Made by a program: the position numbers and the translations under genes
In this document: positions 1 to 10,354 of the stretch, in pieces
Position numbering within the stretch: position 1 is the first letter of the stretch
How the letters are laid out: every line of letters begins with the position of its first letter
Assembly (NCBI RefSeq): GCF_014805625.2
Contig: NW_024003472.1
Location: forward strand, 93,009 to 157,008
Direction of reading: 5' to 3'
Length of the DNA: 64,000 nucleotides
DNA from: Glossina fuscipes
Taxonomy: Eukaryota > Arthropoda > Insecta > Diptera > Glossinidae
Notes under the pieces: model-generated
Told to the model about the DNA's origin: nothing
The model's database searches: none
What the model saw: the letters and a program-made list of their open reading frames with translations, nothing else

Positions 1-541
1 CCCACAGGAATGGAATCCAACTTGCAAATAGTTAATTCACAGGATTTGAATTCTGCTATCGCCCACCCGCTATCTCGTTCTTGGTATTCTTCAGCTGCTC
101 TTTTAAGCTCAAAAAAGCTCGTCAATCTCATTCCTCAGATTCAATGTTTTCTCTTGCAGCAACGAATTTCGTTGAGAAGTGTTTCAATGTTATCCCCATC
201 TCTGTTTCGAAGCCCTTCACGTAATCTCCAAAAAGCCTCAAATTGAACTTTATTCATCTAATTTGCTCTTGTATAAATGTGCGGATATTATCTAAAAATT
301 TATTTATTACAATCTCATCCCTCGGGTTGTTGACAATTTTATATTGAATCACATTTTCCGATGTCGGCGGAGATGTGATGAGCACATTTTCTTTTAAGAG
401 CACAGCTGCCTTCTCTTTGCGCTTGTTGGTCCTCAAATGGTTTTTGCACTTTGTCTGCATCATAAAAACTTGGCAGGGCTCGCAATACACCTCAATGGCA
501 GGATCTTTCTTCTTGGTGCTAGCTTCAAACAATTATTTATT
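1..541 (-). pseudogene. polB: Polinton DNA polymerase B, N-terminal fragment (copy A)
   Basis: This encodes the beginning of the protein-primed family B DNA polymerase leader region. Two reading frames are needed: 532 to 254 on the minus strand, with a CxxC...H motif (CEPCQVF, then NHLRTNKRK), and a continuation across stops to position 1. The same stops occur at the same places in copy B (10393 TAA, 10672 TGA), so the lesions are shared rather than private. There is no ATG in frame at the beginning; the open stretch begins with TTG after the TAA. The coding start of copy B (10351) has no counterpart here, because sequence from about 541 outward is TIR. It is non-functional as it stands. Confidence 0.75.
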
Positions 542-994
542 CTGAAATGAGAAATGGTGAAATAGTCGCATCATCCAGAGTGCACTTTATTTTTGTCTTA
601 ACGGAAATTTGTGTAGACATGTGTATGCACGACCGTGACCCTTTTTATATATTTGTTTTTTTTATCAGAATCATAAATAATGTATGTTGAAGGAATTCTT
701 TTTCGTTTGGTCATTAAGATGTATATAATGAAGAAAAGTGTTCGTGGAAATTTATGTAGACATGTGCATGCACGATCGTGTTTCTTTTTTTATATGTTTT
801 TTTTATCAGAATCATAAATAATGCATGTCCCTGAAGGAATCCTTTTTCGTTTGTTCATGAAGATGTGTATAATGGAGGGAAGATTTATGGAAGGAAGTAG
901 TTTGTGAGCGTAATGTGGCGAAATGGAATCCATCGGGTTGGAATCAATAGTCCGTGTTGTGAGGGAAAATAGAGTTTGATGTGCAATGTTTAGT

Positions 995-1039
<45 letters not shown>

Positions 1040-1183
1040 AAGCATTTATTGTAGATCGGTGGGCATGCGTAGTTGATGGTATGTGTGCGTCTGTATGTCG
1101 CCATGTGTGCATGTGTGGTTTTGGGTGTTATGGGCTGGGAGCGGGGAAGTGTGCGGGCGTCGTTCCCCCATATATATACTACT
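541..1183 (-). repeat. Polinton copy A terminal inverted repeat
   Basis: It aligns by eye with 23150-23849 of copy B in the same orientation: the shared TCTGAAATG start, GGTGAAATAGTCGCATCA, GTGTAGACATGTGTATGCACGACCGTG, and the terminal CGTTCCCCCATATATATACTACT. By eye identity is clearly lower than for the adjoining 541-bp coding fragment. It contains two copies of a roughly 145-bp tandem unit (starting at 601 and 744) and a TG microsatellite. Confidence 0.75.
997..1036. repeat. (TG)n microsatellite in the Polinton TIR
   Basis: About 20 TG units occur within the copy A TIR. The equivalent (AC)n position in copy B (9523-9535) is where the R1-type retrotransposon ends. Confidence 0.9.
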
Positions 1184-1599
1184 TTACATGTTCGTGCTCG
1201 CGACGGTTTCTAGTTCATAACTTTTCATTTATTAACATTGCAGTGCCCCCTTATGTTGTTTTCAATTCCATTGTAAATCAAGCTCTTTACCCAAAATCCT
1301 TAATCACGTTATTGTAATTTCAATGAACATTTAACTTCTTCACAAAGACATTAACATGAGTGAAACATCCCCAGTTGGTGACTTCACTTTTAACTCTAAC
1401 AAGTTGACACTTTTCTGTACGCCTTATGCCAAGAGTAGAAGTAAAGATTTGAAAGACAAATGTTAACAATTAAATGTTTCAATCAAAAATTCATACTCTT
1501 CCCGAAAATTATGGAAAATGCTAAAACTTCATGTGAAAAGAAAGTTTCTTTATTTAGATCTTTTATTACAAATTTTGAGCTCATGAATGATATAAAACC
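1184..1599. other. Spacer without recognisable gene
   Basis: AT-rich sequence between the Polinton end and the BEL-like relic. Short frames only; nothing recognised. Confidence 0.5.
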
Positions 1600-3160
1600 A
1601 AAATCGACAGCTGCTGTGATGTGAATTCTCTGCTCACATAGCGCGTTTCAGAAAAGTGAAATGTACATTAAGGTACCAGAGCAAGATAGAGAGATTTCTG
1701 GTGGTGGTTACGAAAATAGGTAACCGTTTCTTGTCATGTTTGCAGCTATTCGCGGAAGTTATCTTAAGTTAACTTCTGCACAAATACTATCATTTAAGAA
1801 ATAAAACAACCGGACAAGGACACGTTATTGTCAATCGTTATCCGCTAAGACACCAAAAGTGTCAGATAGCATAGAAGCTATTAAAATTTAAAATAAAATT
1901 ACTAGACTTTTGTTGAATCAACAGTGCAACACTTTTTCTAATCTCAATGGATTATTTGAAAAAAATAGCGAAAGAAAGAAAAAAGACAAATTCAAACTGC
2001 TATTAATGCTTGTTTAACAACTCCAAAAGTCTTAAAGCTCCAATCGAAAATTATTTTCTTAACATTTACAAACCTACGCGGAAAAACTTTTGCTTTGTGG
2101 GAGCGATCACCTAAATCGCATAAAGAGTTATCTTCTTGGTCAAAAATGAAAAAAGTTTTTAACAAACCGATTTGAAGTTACAGAAACTTAGAGGAAGAGG
2201 TGCTACTGTTCCAGAAATCACTTGCGATCTTGTTGAAACGCAAATTCCGCAAGACTTAAGCACTTGTATTAAATTAAAAATCGAATAATTTTTGCAAGTT
2301 ATGTAATGAAGATCGTACTGTAAGAAAATGTGCTAAATTTCACGAACTAACAATTCGCCAACAATATGAATAAGTACTGAGCAAATTGCTCTTCCTTCAA
2401 TCATGTACAGGTCCATTCGTACGTTGTCGTGTTGTTTTAAGCTCACCATATCAACTCCATTTTGTAACTAGGGACTTAGAAATTACCACTTTGGCGTAGG
2501 AAATGGTACTTTCGCTGCAGATAAATCCGTTGATATCTGCTTACAATGGAGATTATTCAATTTCACTGTGAGCTATCCTCGTGCCGTCTATGGCGGTTTA
2601 TCAGCCTATTGTCAGTTTTAATGTAAGCAGCTGAAATACACCGGGGTTAGTACAACCCTTATTTCAAGAATTAGGTCATATAGATATTTTGATTGACCAA
2701 AAACTTATCTCTTTTTGAAAAAAACCGACTTTGATAGGTAGTCTCTGCTGGTTGATTTTTTACTTCAATTTCATGGTCGGTAGCAACAAGCTTCATACGT
2801 ATTGAATATAAGGAAAATAATTTAGAGATGCTTGGTATATCATTTCGAGAAGTCAAAAATAGCTAATGAAATTTACCATTATGTAAAGACATGGTTTGTG
2901 AGCAACTCTTTCAACAATGACTTGATTGGCCTTGATCCAGTTCCATATTCTGTAAACCTGCCCAAAGTAAAAGAAAGTGATGTGGTTGGAAATTCTTATG
3001 AGCGTGCTCTTCAGTGGTTTTAGGGTTTGCAAAGGAAACTGGGGATAGTTTTTACAAAAGAGTAGAATTGCTACACTGGTCGCCAGTGACGTCCCTCACA
3101 AAAGTCAACAACTATTACCAACCACATCATTTTGTGTGTAAGCAATGTTAGCGGAATAAA
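1600..3160 (+). pseudogene. BEL/Pao LTR retrotransposon gag-pol relic
   Basis: This is a heavily broken Gag-Pol of a BEL/Pao-type retrotransposon. What can be read: a Gag-like zinc-knuckle area near 2285-2380 (CKLCNEDRTVRKCAKFHELT, the CxxC...CxxF pattern that precedes a second knuckle in BEL Gag), and at 2832-3130 the stretch before the reverse transcriptase core, with SYERALQWF, GLQRKLG and a YYQPHHFV block like the YYLPHHAV of BEL RTs. Every domain needs frame changes, and no RT catalytic box or LTR is visible. The family assignment rests on these short blocks alone; a hidden-Markov search of all three plus frames against BEL gag and RT models would settle it. Confidence 0.5.
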
Positions 3161-3824
3161 ATTGAAAAACAATTGAAATTGAAGGCAATTAAAATTTGTT
3201 GGAAGTATTGTCATTGTTAATTTCTCAATGATACTAACTTAGTTTAAAAAGTTCGCCTCACACCTGTTTTTCTAGGTCAGCGCAAAACAATAAAAAATAG
3301 CTTTACGGTTACAGGAAAACGTATAAACGTTATACTGAAGTCTAGATTTGTAAATTACTTAACTATTCAGCCGACTCCAATGGAGCAACCGAAAATAAGT
3401 GACGTGTCAATGATCAAAGTAACAATTAGTCGATAACATTTTTAAAAGGAAGGAATGTTAGTTGCTGTTATGAGACTAATAGCTGAACACCTGAAACACA
3501 ATCAGCCGCTGGGTAATCGTGGGCGGCAAGAGTGTTAAGAATGGAACATTTTAACACCAAAATTAATCATACTGCTATTTTCTCCGGGATTATGACATAA
3601 TCGACAATAATATCACATTCTTTTTATATAAACATATCTGTTACCGGTTGTTTTTACTTTTCCCTAAGTAAAATCTTTCTATTATCGCGGATCTTATTCA
3701 ATTGTATACTTTGCTATTCGCATATACACAATTATCTTCTCTTTTGCGCTCTTTTCTTGATTAACTTGCTTTCACTGAAAAAGTTGTGCGCATTACATTA
3801 TGACTTTATGTTGGTCTCTAATAT
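3161..3824. other. Spacer without recognisable gene
   Basis: AT-rich, many stops in all frames. It may include more of the BEL relic, but nothing could be aligned by eye. Confidence 0.4.
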
Positions 3825-4135
3825 TGTTACGGAAATCCCACATCCAGTTTATTCCAACTAATTAATTTTCGCAGAAAGTAAACTGCCGAGAGACGAAAAA
3901 CCCAAGTGCAAATTCGTGACGCATCACGCAGCTGCCGGTCGATGAAAAAGATTAGCAGATTAAAAATTGAAGCCATGAACTTGGGTAATAGTAATATGCT
4001 TCTAAAAATGTATATAAACACAATATTTGCGGAAGGTCAGTCAGTCGGAAAAGAGTCGAAAAAGAAAATTTAAATTAAAAATATATCAACCTAAATAAAC
4101 TGTAAATAATCCTACTTTCAAACAAATTGATGGTA
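3825..4135 (+). repeat. Solo LTR, family 1 copy a
   Basis: It begins TGTTACGGAAATCCCA after ATAT and aligns along its length with the reverse complement of 40776-41099. Shared blocks are GTTACGGAAATCCCA, GCAGCTGCCGG.CGATG, AAAAATGTATATAAA and GTGAATAATCCTA-like. The TATATAAA box at about 4010 and the AATAAA-type signals after it fit an LTR promoter and poly(A) region. No internal retroelement sequence lies next to it. The 3' border is approximate. Confidence 0.65.
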
Positions 4136-5006
4136 AATAAAAGTACGATCTTATGATGCAAACCATATCAAGAAAAGCAAATATGGTAACATTATATATT
4201 TTGCTTCTGAATGAACTATTTGCCTACCTAAAACCTAACCTAAACATTTATATTGTGAGGAAGTTAGGATCGATGTTGACGAAGAATAACAAACGATTGG
4301 CAGGGCTAAGCTCAGGCTACTGTGGGGGTCACAGGTGGCGGATTGTGATCGGCCTGCGTGTACCCAAGGGTATATCTGCAGGTTAGCTGCGAATAGCCAA
4401 TAAGCAGTCCCCAACCAAGAGCGGCAGAGGAGGAGGGGCGGCTGAAAAGGCCGCATAACCCTGCGAATCTTCGGTGGCAGGACGAGTAAGCACCGTCCTT
4501 GGAATAGGTGCTCCCCACTCTTAGTATGGGGGTGGCATCGAGGGAGACAACTGCACGAAGCCTAGGGATAGGCATCAAGACCGAGCCCGGTAAGGTTATG
4601 GTATACCGGAGCACGTATTTAAATCGACGATTTTGAGCTGGTGGTGCCAGTATTTCGTTACCTGAGTAGGTTGGAGTGAAATTCAGCCGAAATGGCTTTC
4701 GGGCTAATGCTGACACCGTCCCCGCCCCGTTAAAATTATGGCAAGTCTGGGAAGTACGTTCTAGGCCGCACCGTTAAGTTGGTGGGTGTAGGCCCAGTTG
4801 AGAAGAACTCCTGGTTAATGCTGGACCTGGCACTGAACGCTAGTCTCATAAGGGCTAGCGTCAACCCACTGCATGGCCTCACTGCTTGCAAAGATAACCA
4901 TGGGGTCCTAACAGCAACTACACCAGCGGAACCGGATAGCGGCTTCCCAGTTGGGGTCCTTACATAATAAAACATATATACAAATAAAAATAAAGTAGCA
5001 ACACCG

Positions 5007-6341
5007 ATGTCTGCCGGTTCGACAAAAAAAGCAGACAGTGGGGTTCACGCCAGTGACCTGAGCAACGAGAACCCGTTTAGGGCAAGTAGCGGAATGCTAC
5101 GATCGCCGGTTGGTGGCGGAGCACAGCCACAGTCGCCTACCGAGCTAAGGAGAGTGCCTACGACAGATGCGGGTTACACGGCGCCCTTTGTAAGGCTGGA
5201 CCACCACATAGAGGCACTGGTAGAAAAGTTGGAGGATGGCAAAAGACGGTCCATTCACCAAGCCATGAGGGATGCCATTGAGGGCATCAGAATGGCCTAC
5301 GAGCAGTGCGCGCTGCTAAGGGACCAGACGAGGGCCGATCGGAGTGGCAAGGTCGATAAGGTCGATAAAGCTGCTCAAACGACCCCCCCTCGTAATCTAG
5401 GAGGGCTGAGCAAGAAAGACGCTCCGGAGTCCGACCCGAAGATAAGCGCTTCCAAAAGAAGACAGCCCGGCGATATAGACGCACCAACTCCCAAGCGTCG
5501 TAACTTGGCCAGTGGGCCCAAGGGGGTCGCGCAGAAGCCCACCGACCAGAGTACGCGGGCTACTGGCGAGGACTGGCAACAAGTGGCGGCCAGGAAAAAA
5601 AAGGACCGCACGCTGCAAGTCCGTAGAGGGAAACCGGACGCCATCGTTATAGCCGCGACCGGCAAGCTCTCCTACGCTGAAATGCTGCGTAAGGTCAAAG
5701 GCGATCCCAAACTGAAGCAGCTAGGTGAAGTGGTCCACAAAATCAGGAGGACACAGAAAGGCGACCTACTGCTGCAACTGGACAAAAACGGGGAGAAAAC
5801 GGAAGAGCTGAAGAATGCAGTGAGCTCCCTATTAGGTGACCAGGCGGCAGTTAGAAGCCTGAAGCAACGCGGTACAGTCGCATGCAGGGATGTCGACGAA
5901 ATCACTTCAAGGGAGGACATCTGCGAGGCCTTAAAGAGTCAATATGGGCTGGCAAACGAAGAGGTAGTTAGCCTGAGAAAGGCCTACGGTGGCACGCAAA
6001 CGGCAATAATCAGCCTGTCGCAAGAGGAAGCCAACAAGCTGCTAGCTGGTGGTAAATTAAGAGTAGGCTGGGTGGTGTGCCGACTAAGGGAGCACAGAGC
6101 ACTGGTGAAGTGTTACCGCTGCTTGGAATTCGGACACATTGCCAAGCATTGTAAAGGGATATGCGACCGATCAAAGTTTTGCCGACGATGCGGAGAGAAG
6201 GGGCACATCGCAAAAGTGTGCTCAAAAGATCCCCTGTGCTTTTCTTGTAAAGGCGTACCAAGTGCTGACGCTAAACACGTAGCAGGGAGCAGTAAGTGCC
6301 CGTTATTCAAACGAGCTTTAGCTGCTAGAGGACGCAGATGA
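5007..6341 (+). CDS. R1-type ORF1, gag-like RNA-binding protein
   Basis: This 444-residue open frame starts at the first ATG after the leader and encodes the nucleic-acid-binding ORF1 protein of a non-LTR element, which packages the element RNA. The N-terminal half is charged and low in structure, with basic patches near residues 145-200 (KRRQPGD, KKKDRTLQVRRGK). The C-terminal part carries three clustered zinc knuckles at about residues 370-425: CYRCLEFGHIAKHC, CRRCGEKGHIAKVC and a third CFSC...C form, the usual arrangement in R1, I and Jockey ORF1. The stop overlaps the ORF2 start as ATGA at 6338-6341. The frame is undamaged, unlike ORF2. Confidence 0.85.
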   Translation: MSAGSTKKADSGVHASDLSNENPFRASSGMLRSPVGGGAQPQSPTELRRVPTTDAGYTAPFVRLDHHIEALVEKLEDGKRRSIHQAMRDAIEGIRMAYEQCALLRDQTRADRSGKVDKVDKAAQTTPPRNLGGLSKKDAPESDPKISASKRRQPGDIDAPTPKRRNLASGPKGVAQKPTDQSTRATGEDWQQVAARKKKDRTLQVRRGKPDAIVIAATGKLSYAEMLRKVKGDPKLKQLGEVVHKIRRTQKGDLLLQLDKNGEKTEELKNAVSSLLGDQAAVRSLKQRGTVACRDVDEITSREDICEALKSQYGLANEEVVSLRKAYGGTQTAIISLSQEEANKLLAGGKLRVGWVVCRLREHRALVKCYRCLEFGHIAKHCKGICDRSKFCRRCGEKGHIAKVCSKDPLCFSCKGVPSADAKHVAGSSKCPLFKRALAARGRR

Positions 6342-9290
6342 GAATTATGCAAATTAATCTCAATCACGGCGAGGCACCTCATGATCTGCTCAGACAGACG
6401 GTCATAGGAGAGAAGATAGACCTGGTGTTGATCAGCGAGCCATTCAGAAGCATGAACCGTGGTGGATGGGTTGCCGATGCAGCAGGGAAAGCAGCAATCT
6501 GGTCACCGGATTTTGCACTCCTGGATGAAAGCGCCCAGCACAATGGCTTCGCGAGAGCGAGAGCTCGGGACATACATTGCTATAGCTGCTATGCACCCCC
6601 AAGCTGGACGCAGGAAGAGTTCCTGTACATGCTAGATGATCTAGTGGCGGATGCCCGCAACAAATCACTGGTCATAATCGCGGGGGACTTTAACGCCTGG
6701 GCGGTGGAATGGGGCAGTAGAATCACCAATGCTAGAGGCCTTGGAGGCGTTTGCAATGCTACCACTGGCGCTGATGAATGACGCACAAAAACACGCGTTC
6801 AGAAAGGCAGGCTTTGGATCAATGATCGATATCACTTTCGTGAGTGATAGTCTGGTGCCAAACTGCAAGTGGACGCTCAGTGAAGACTACTCGAGCAGCG
6901 ACCACCAAGCCATCTTTATGGAGGTTGAGGCTCGGCGAGGCAGAGGAAATATAGGCCGGACTCAAAGGGGTCCGAAATGGAACGACAAGTCGTTCGACGA
7001 AGAAACCTTTAGGCTGACATTCTCTTCCCAAGCCATAAATGGTGATACAGCGGAGCTGCTCGTACGCGAAATGTATACCGCTATAAACGAAGCATGCGAC
7101 GCCTCAATGCCTAGGAGAAGAACGTGCAAAAAAGGCGCCCCGTGTTACTGGTGGAACGCAGAAATAAGCTCGGCTAAGAAGGAGTGCCTTAAGGCCAGAA
7201 GATTAGTGCAGCGATCAAGGGGGAAGCCAGGCTTCGACAGTCGGGTCCACGCCTACAAATGCCTGCGCGGGGACCTAAAGAAAGCCATTAGGCGAAGCAA
7301 GAGAAGCTGTTTTGAGGCTCTCTGCAGAGAGGCTGATGTCAACCCAAGGGGAACCGCGTATAAGGTGGTCCTCAAGAGACTTAAAGGGCACGGCCGGCCA
7401 CATGTGCCCTGTCATGCTGAGTAGAATTGTGACAACACTTTTCCCACATAAGCTGCCGTACCTAGTGGTAAACTTCTTCGGAAGGGAGCAGGAGCCACCC
7501 CCTGTTGTTACCACGGAGGACGTGCTTGCGGCCGGCAAAAGAATTGGCGACAGAAAGGCCCCAGGTCCAGATGGAATCCCTAATAAAGCCCCGAAGGCGG
7601 CGATTAGGATAAGGCCGAGATATTTGCCCAGCTTATGCAACAGTGCCTCAGAGAAAGAGTCTTCCCGGAGAAATGGAAAGTGCAGAGACTGGTGCTGTTC
7701 CCAAAAGGTAAGAAGCCGCCGGCTGACCCGTCGTCGTACAGGCCTATCTGTCTCCTGGATACGATGGGCAAGCTGCTGGAGTCAGTAGTGTACGAGCGTC
7801 TGCTGAAAGTAGCCAAAGAAAACGGTGCGCTATCTGATAACCAGCACGGCTTCAGAAGGGCGCGGTCGACAATAGACGCCATAAATCACGTAGTGAGGCT
7901 GGCGTCCAACGCCATAGCCGGTGATAGATGGAAAGGGGGCGACAAGAAATACTGTGCCCTGATTACACTGGACGTTAAAAACGCTTTTAACTCGGCGGAT
8001 TGGGGAGCTGTCCGCAGGGCCCTTATAAGAACGCGGGTCCCAAGGTATCTATTGGACACCATAACGAGTTACTTGTCGAACCGTACGTTGGTGTATGAAA
8101 GTGAAAACGGCACAGAACAGTATACAATATCAGCAGGCGTCCCACAAGAGTCAGTTCTTGGCCCTCTTTTGTGGAACATCATGTATGACGATGTCCTGAG
8201 GTTGGAGCTGCCAACCGGCACAACGAGTATTGGATTCGCCGATGATGTTGCGATAGTGGTGGTCGCAAAGCATATTGCCGATATAGAAGCGAAAGCTACC
8301 GAGGCAATCATGCGTATTAAAGGGTGGCTAAATAAGGTGGGACTAGAACTGGCTGAACACAAAACGGAAGTCGTGCTTGTGAGCAGCCGGAAGAAGCTAG
8401 AGACGTGCGAGATAAGAATCGGGGACCACATTGTGCAGTCAGTCCCCGCGCTCATATACCTGGGAGTGATAATTGATCACCGCCTCAACTTCAGGCGGCA
8501 CATCGGCTACGTGGCGAAGAAAACGGCAGGTATCCAGACGGCATTGGCAAGGATTATGCCAAACGTGGGGGGTCTGAAAGCAGCTAGAAGAAAGGTCAAA
8601 GCCACTGTGGTGACGTCAATCATTATGTACGCGAGCCCAGTAAGGGCGGGTGCATTGACTGTAAAGGCGGCACTCCGAAAATTGGCGGCGATATATCGCC
8701 TCAGCGCCCTGAGGCAGATTTGCGCATTCCGAACCGTGTCGGAGGAGGCGGCGCTAGTGCTGGCTGGCAATCTGCCAGTCGACATCCTGGCCGATGAGAT
8801 GAGCCGCATCTACCAACGGCGTCGCGGCAACGATCTCTCCTCGCTAGTTATAAGAGGCGAGGAACGGATGGTCTCGCTAAGGATTTGGCAATCGAGGTGG
8901 GAAAGAACGACCAAAGGAAGGTGGACGTTCGTTCTTATCCCTAACATAAGACGTTGGGTCGACAGACGGCATGGAGAAGTATACTATTACTTAACCCAGC
9001 TTCTGACTGGCCATGGCTGTTTCCGGAAATATCTACACAGCTTCGGGCACGACAGTTCGCCTAACTGCCCGGTATGTGAGGATATGGAGGAGGACGCAGA
9101 ACACGTAATGTTGTACTGCAGCAGGTTCGAGAATGGGCGGCCTCAAATGCCACCTAACGAGATAACAAGCGCAATGGTTGGCGGTCCAGCAGCCTGGAAC
9201 GCCGTAGACGCATTCGCCAGCAATAGTCTCGTGGAGTTGCGGCGATTGGAGAGGCAACGGGTGGAGAGCAGAGGGAGTGGAAGCCGATAG
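6338..9290 (+). pseudogene. R1-type ORF2, endonuclease-reverse transcriptase, three frameshifts
   Basis: This encodes the target-primed reverse transcription enzyme. The EEP endonuclease starts at 6338 (MQINLNHGEAPHDLL, then GDFNAW near 6685 and SSDHQAI near 6895). A frame change near 6740 moves it to another frame until about 7385, a second change carries the RT entry motif DRKAPGPDGIPN (about 7550), and a third near 7600 opens the 551-residue rest. That part has PSSYRPICLLDTMGKLLE, NQHGFRRARST, LDVKNAFNSADW, AGVPQESVLGP, catalytic FADD near 8237, and a C-terminal CxxC...H...C (CPVCEDMEEDAEHVMLYC) near 9070-9120. That C-terminal knuckle is typical of R1-clade ORF2. All catalytic boxes survive, so the copy is fairly young; the frameshifts inactivate it. 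Confidence 0.85.
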
Positions 9291-9780
9291 TACATTCCAC
9301 TGAGGTCCTACCATCAGGAGCGTGCTAGCGACAACCAGCCCCCGCGAAGTAATACTTAACGGTGGTCCCGCGGGGGAGAGTGGTAGACGAAGTGTGTGTG
9401 TGGGGGGTAGTTTTTAGTACGTATGCGCCAGGGATGGCGAATCGTGCATGCTGCTACTAAGACCCAGCAGTATCTTTCGAAGATTTTCTACCTCCAGCTC
9501 ACAGAGCAAAACAAAAAAAAAAAAACACACACACACAACACCATCCCTCACGTCTACTACACATTCCACATGACACTCCACTTACCCTCACAACACGGAT
9601 TCCAACGCCGACGATCACATTTCATCATGTACCTCTCCAATTACACTCCCTCATATCACGCTAACAAACACTTATCTCCCAAAAACACATTACACACATC
9701 CTCCCACACAAACGAAAAACCATTTCTCTACGCACATGAATTATTTATGATTCCCTTTACAAAAGTACATGGAAAAAGAA

Positions 9781-9792
9781 GCACGATCGTGC
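9781..9792. promoter_or_regulatory. 12-bp perfect palindrome in left TIR
   Basis: GCACGATCGTGC is identical to its own reverse complement. The same 12-mer occurs at 23538-23549 in the right TIR, and its 10-bp core at 771-780 in copy A. It is a candidate protein-binding site within each tandem unit; the binding partner is unknown. Confidence 0.5.
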
Positions 9793-9973
9793 ATGCACAT
9801 GTCTACACAGATTCACACAAATACTTCTCTTCATTACACGCATCTTAATGACCAAACCAAAAAACAATTCCTTCAAGAACACACATTACTTACGATCCCG
9901 ATAATAAAAAAAAATATGACAAAGACAGATGGAATTTTACAGATAACGCTTGAAAGTCACCAACATTTCTACC

Positions 9974-9982
9974 CTATATAAG
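9974..9982 (+). promoter_or_regulatory. TATA box of the TIR promoter, left
   Basis: CTATATAAG lies about 100 bp before the ATG at 10076. The right TIR has CTTATATAGG on the plus strand (CCTATATAAG on the minus strand) at 22904-22913, at a matching distance from the ATG at 22822. The flanking sequence is also shared. Confidence 0.6.
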
Positions 9983-10075
9983 CAGAGTTTTCTCTTTAGT
10001 TATTTTCAAAAATACTAAAACCGTCAAATCGGTTGGTGAGTTAATTACTTTAAATAAAAAATAGAAAAAATTAAA

Positions 10076-10354
10076 ATGGAACCTAACACACATAAGTGCA
10101 CTTTTTGCCATGAGACAATTGAGAATTTACTGGAGCATTACTGCTCAGAATTTGCAAGAGCTGGTCAGGTGGTGGTAGGTTTGCAACAAGCTGATTCCTC
10201 GAGCGAAGGAAAAATTGGCGACCGGCGAACAAGGTGTAATTTCTGTGGTGTAATTGTAACCGAACACGAGTTGCTCCCTACCCATTTATGCAAAGAGTTC
10301 GTAGTAGGCTGTGAAATAGTATTTAAAAAAACCAGCCTCCTACTTCCAGTATGA
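10076..10354 (+). CDS. Polinton small zinc-finger ORF
   Basis: This is a 92-residue ORF starting at the inner edge of the TIR. Two copies of a CxxC...HxxC motif are visible: CTFCHETIENLLEHYC (residues 8-23) and CNFCGVIVTEHELLPTHLC (about 53-71). The pattern suggests two short zinc-binding modules for nucleic acid or protein contact. The family was not recognised. Its stop overlaps the next start codon (ATGA at 10351-10354), which opens the polymerase leader. It would be driven by the TIR promoter about 100 bp upstream. It is absent from copy A. It could be the detached first exon or leader of the polymerase gene rather than a separate gene. Confidence 0.55.
   Translation: MEPNTHKCTFCHETIENLLEHYCSEFARAGQVVVGLQQADSSSEGKIGDRRTRCNFCGVIVTEHELLPTHLCKEFVVGCEIVFKKTSLLLPV

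Larger units (their letters stand above)
1..1183 (-). mobile_element. Polinton/Maverick copy A, terminal part only
   Basis: This is the end of a virus-like DNA transposon. Positions 1-541 are the reverse complement of 10396-10937 in copy B with about 7-8 differences. Positions 541-1183 resemble copy B's terminal inverted repeat. The outer end at 1183 reads CGTTCCCCCATATATATACTACT, as at 23849, so on the other strand the element starts AGTAGTATATATATGGGGG; a 5'-AG...CT-3' terminus is usual for Polintons. The next six bases, TTACAT, are the candidate target duplication. The rest of the element lies left of the window. Compared with copy B, the zinc-finger ORF between TIR and polymerase is missing, so copy A has an internal deletion at about 541. 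Confidence 0.8.
4300..9525 (+). mobile_element. R1-clade non-LTR retrotransposon (Waldo/Mino-like)
   Basis: The element has two overlapping ORFs: a CCHC gag-like ORF1, and an ORF2 with an apurinic-type endonuclease (EEP), reverse transcriptase and C-terminal CCHC. Its base composition is far richer in G and C than its surroundings, and the change near 4300 and again near 9420-9520 marks its borders. The 5' leader (about 4300-5006) is untranslated; its antisense open frames are shadows of the composition. The 3' end is a 13-A run followed directly by (AC)n, which continues as the Polinton TIR. R1-clade Waldo and Mino elements are known to target AC-type microsatellites, so the junction fits that clade. 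The 5' border and a target duplication were not found. Confidence 0.8.
9526..10085 (+). repeat. Polinton copy B left terminal inverted repeat
   Basis: It is the reverse complement of the right TIR with small differences, from CACCATCCCTCACGTCTACT (9538) to the start codon of the zinc-finger ORF (ATGGAACC, 10076). It is shorter than the right TIR because it has one full and one partial copy of the approximately 150-bp unit instead of three, and because the outermost bases are gone. The inner part (9928-10085) contains a TATA box and leader matching those at the right end. Confidence 0.85.

Noticed and set aside
790..1104. Minus-strand ORF with a (HT)n run
   Set aside because: It is only the translation of the TG microsatellite within the Polinton TIR.
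4312..6868. Many antisense ORFs in the GC-rich R1-type element
   Set aside because: They mirror ORF1/ORF2 and the leader in a stop-poor, GC-rich region and have no motifs of their own.
9423..9981. Plus-strand ORFs rich in H, T and S in the left TIR
   Set aside because: They are translation of TIR repeats; the right TIR gives similar accidental frames, and the real first ATG is at 10076.
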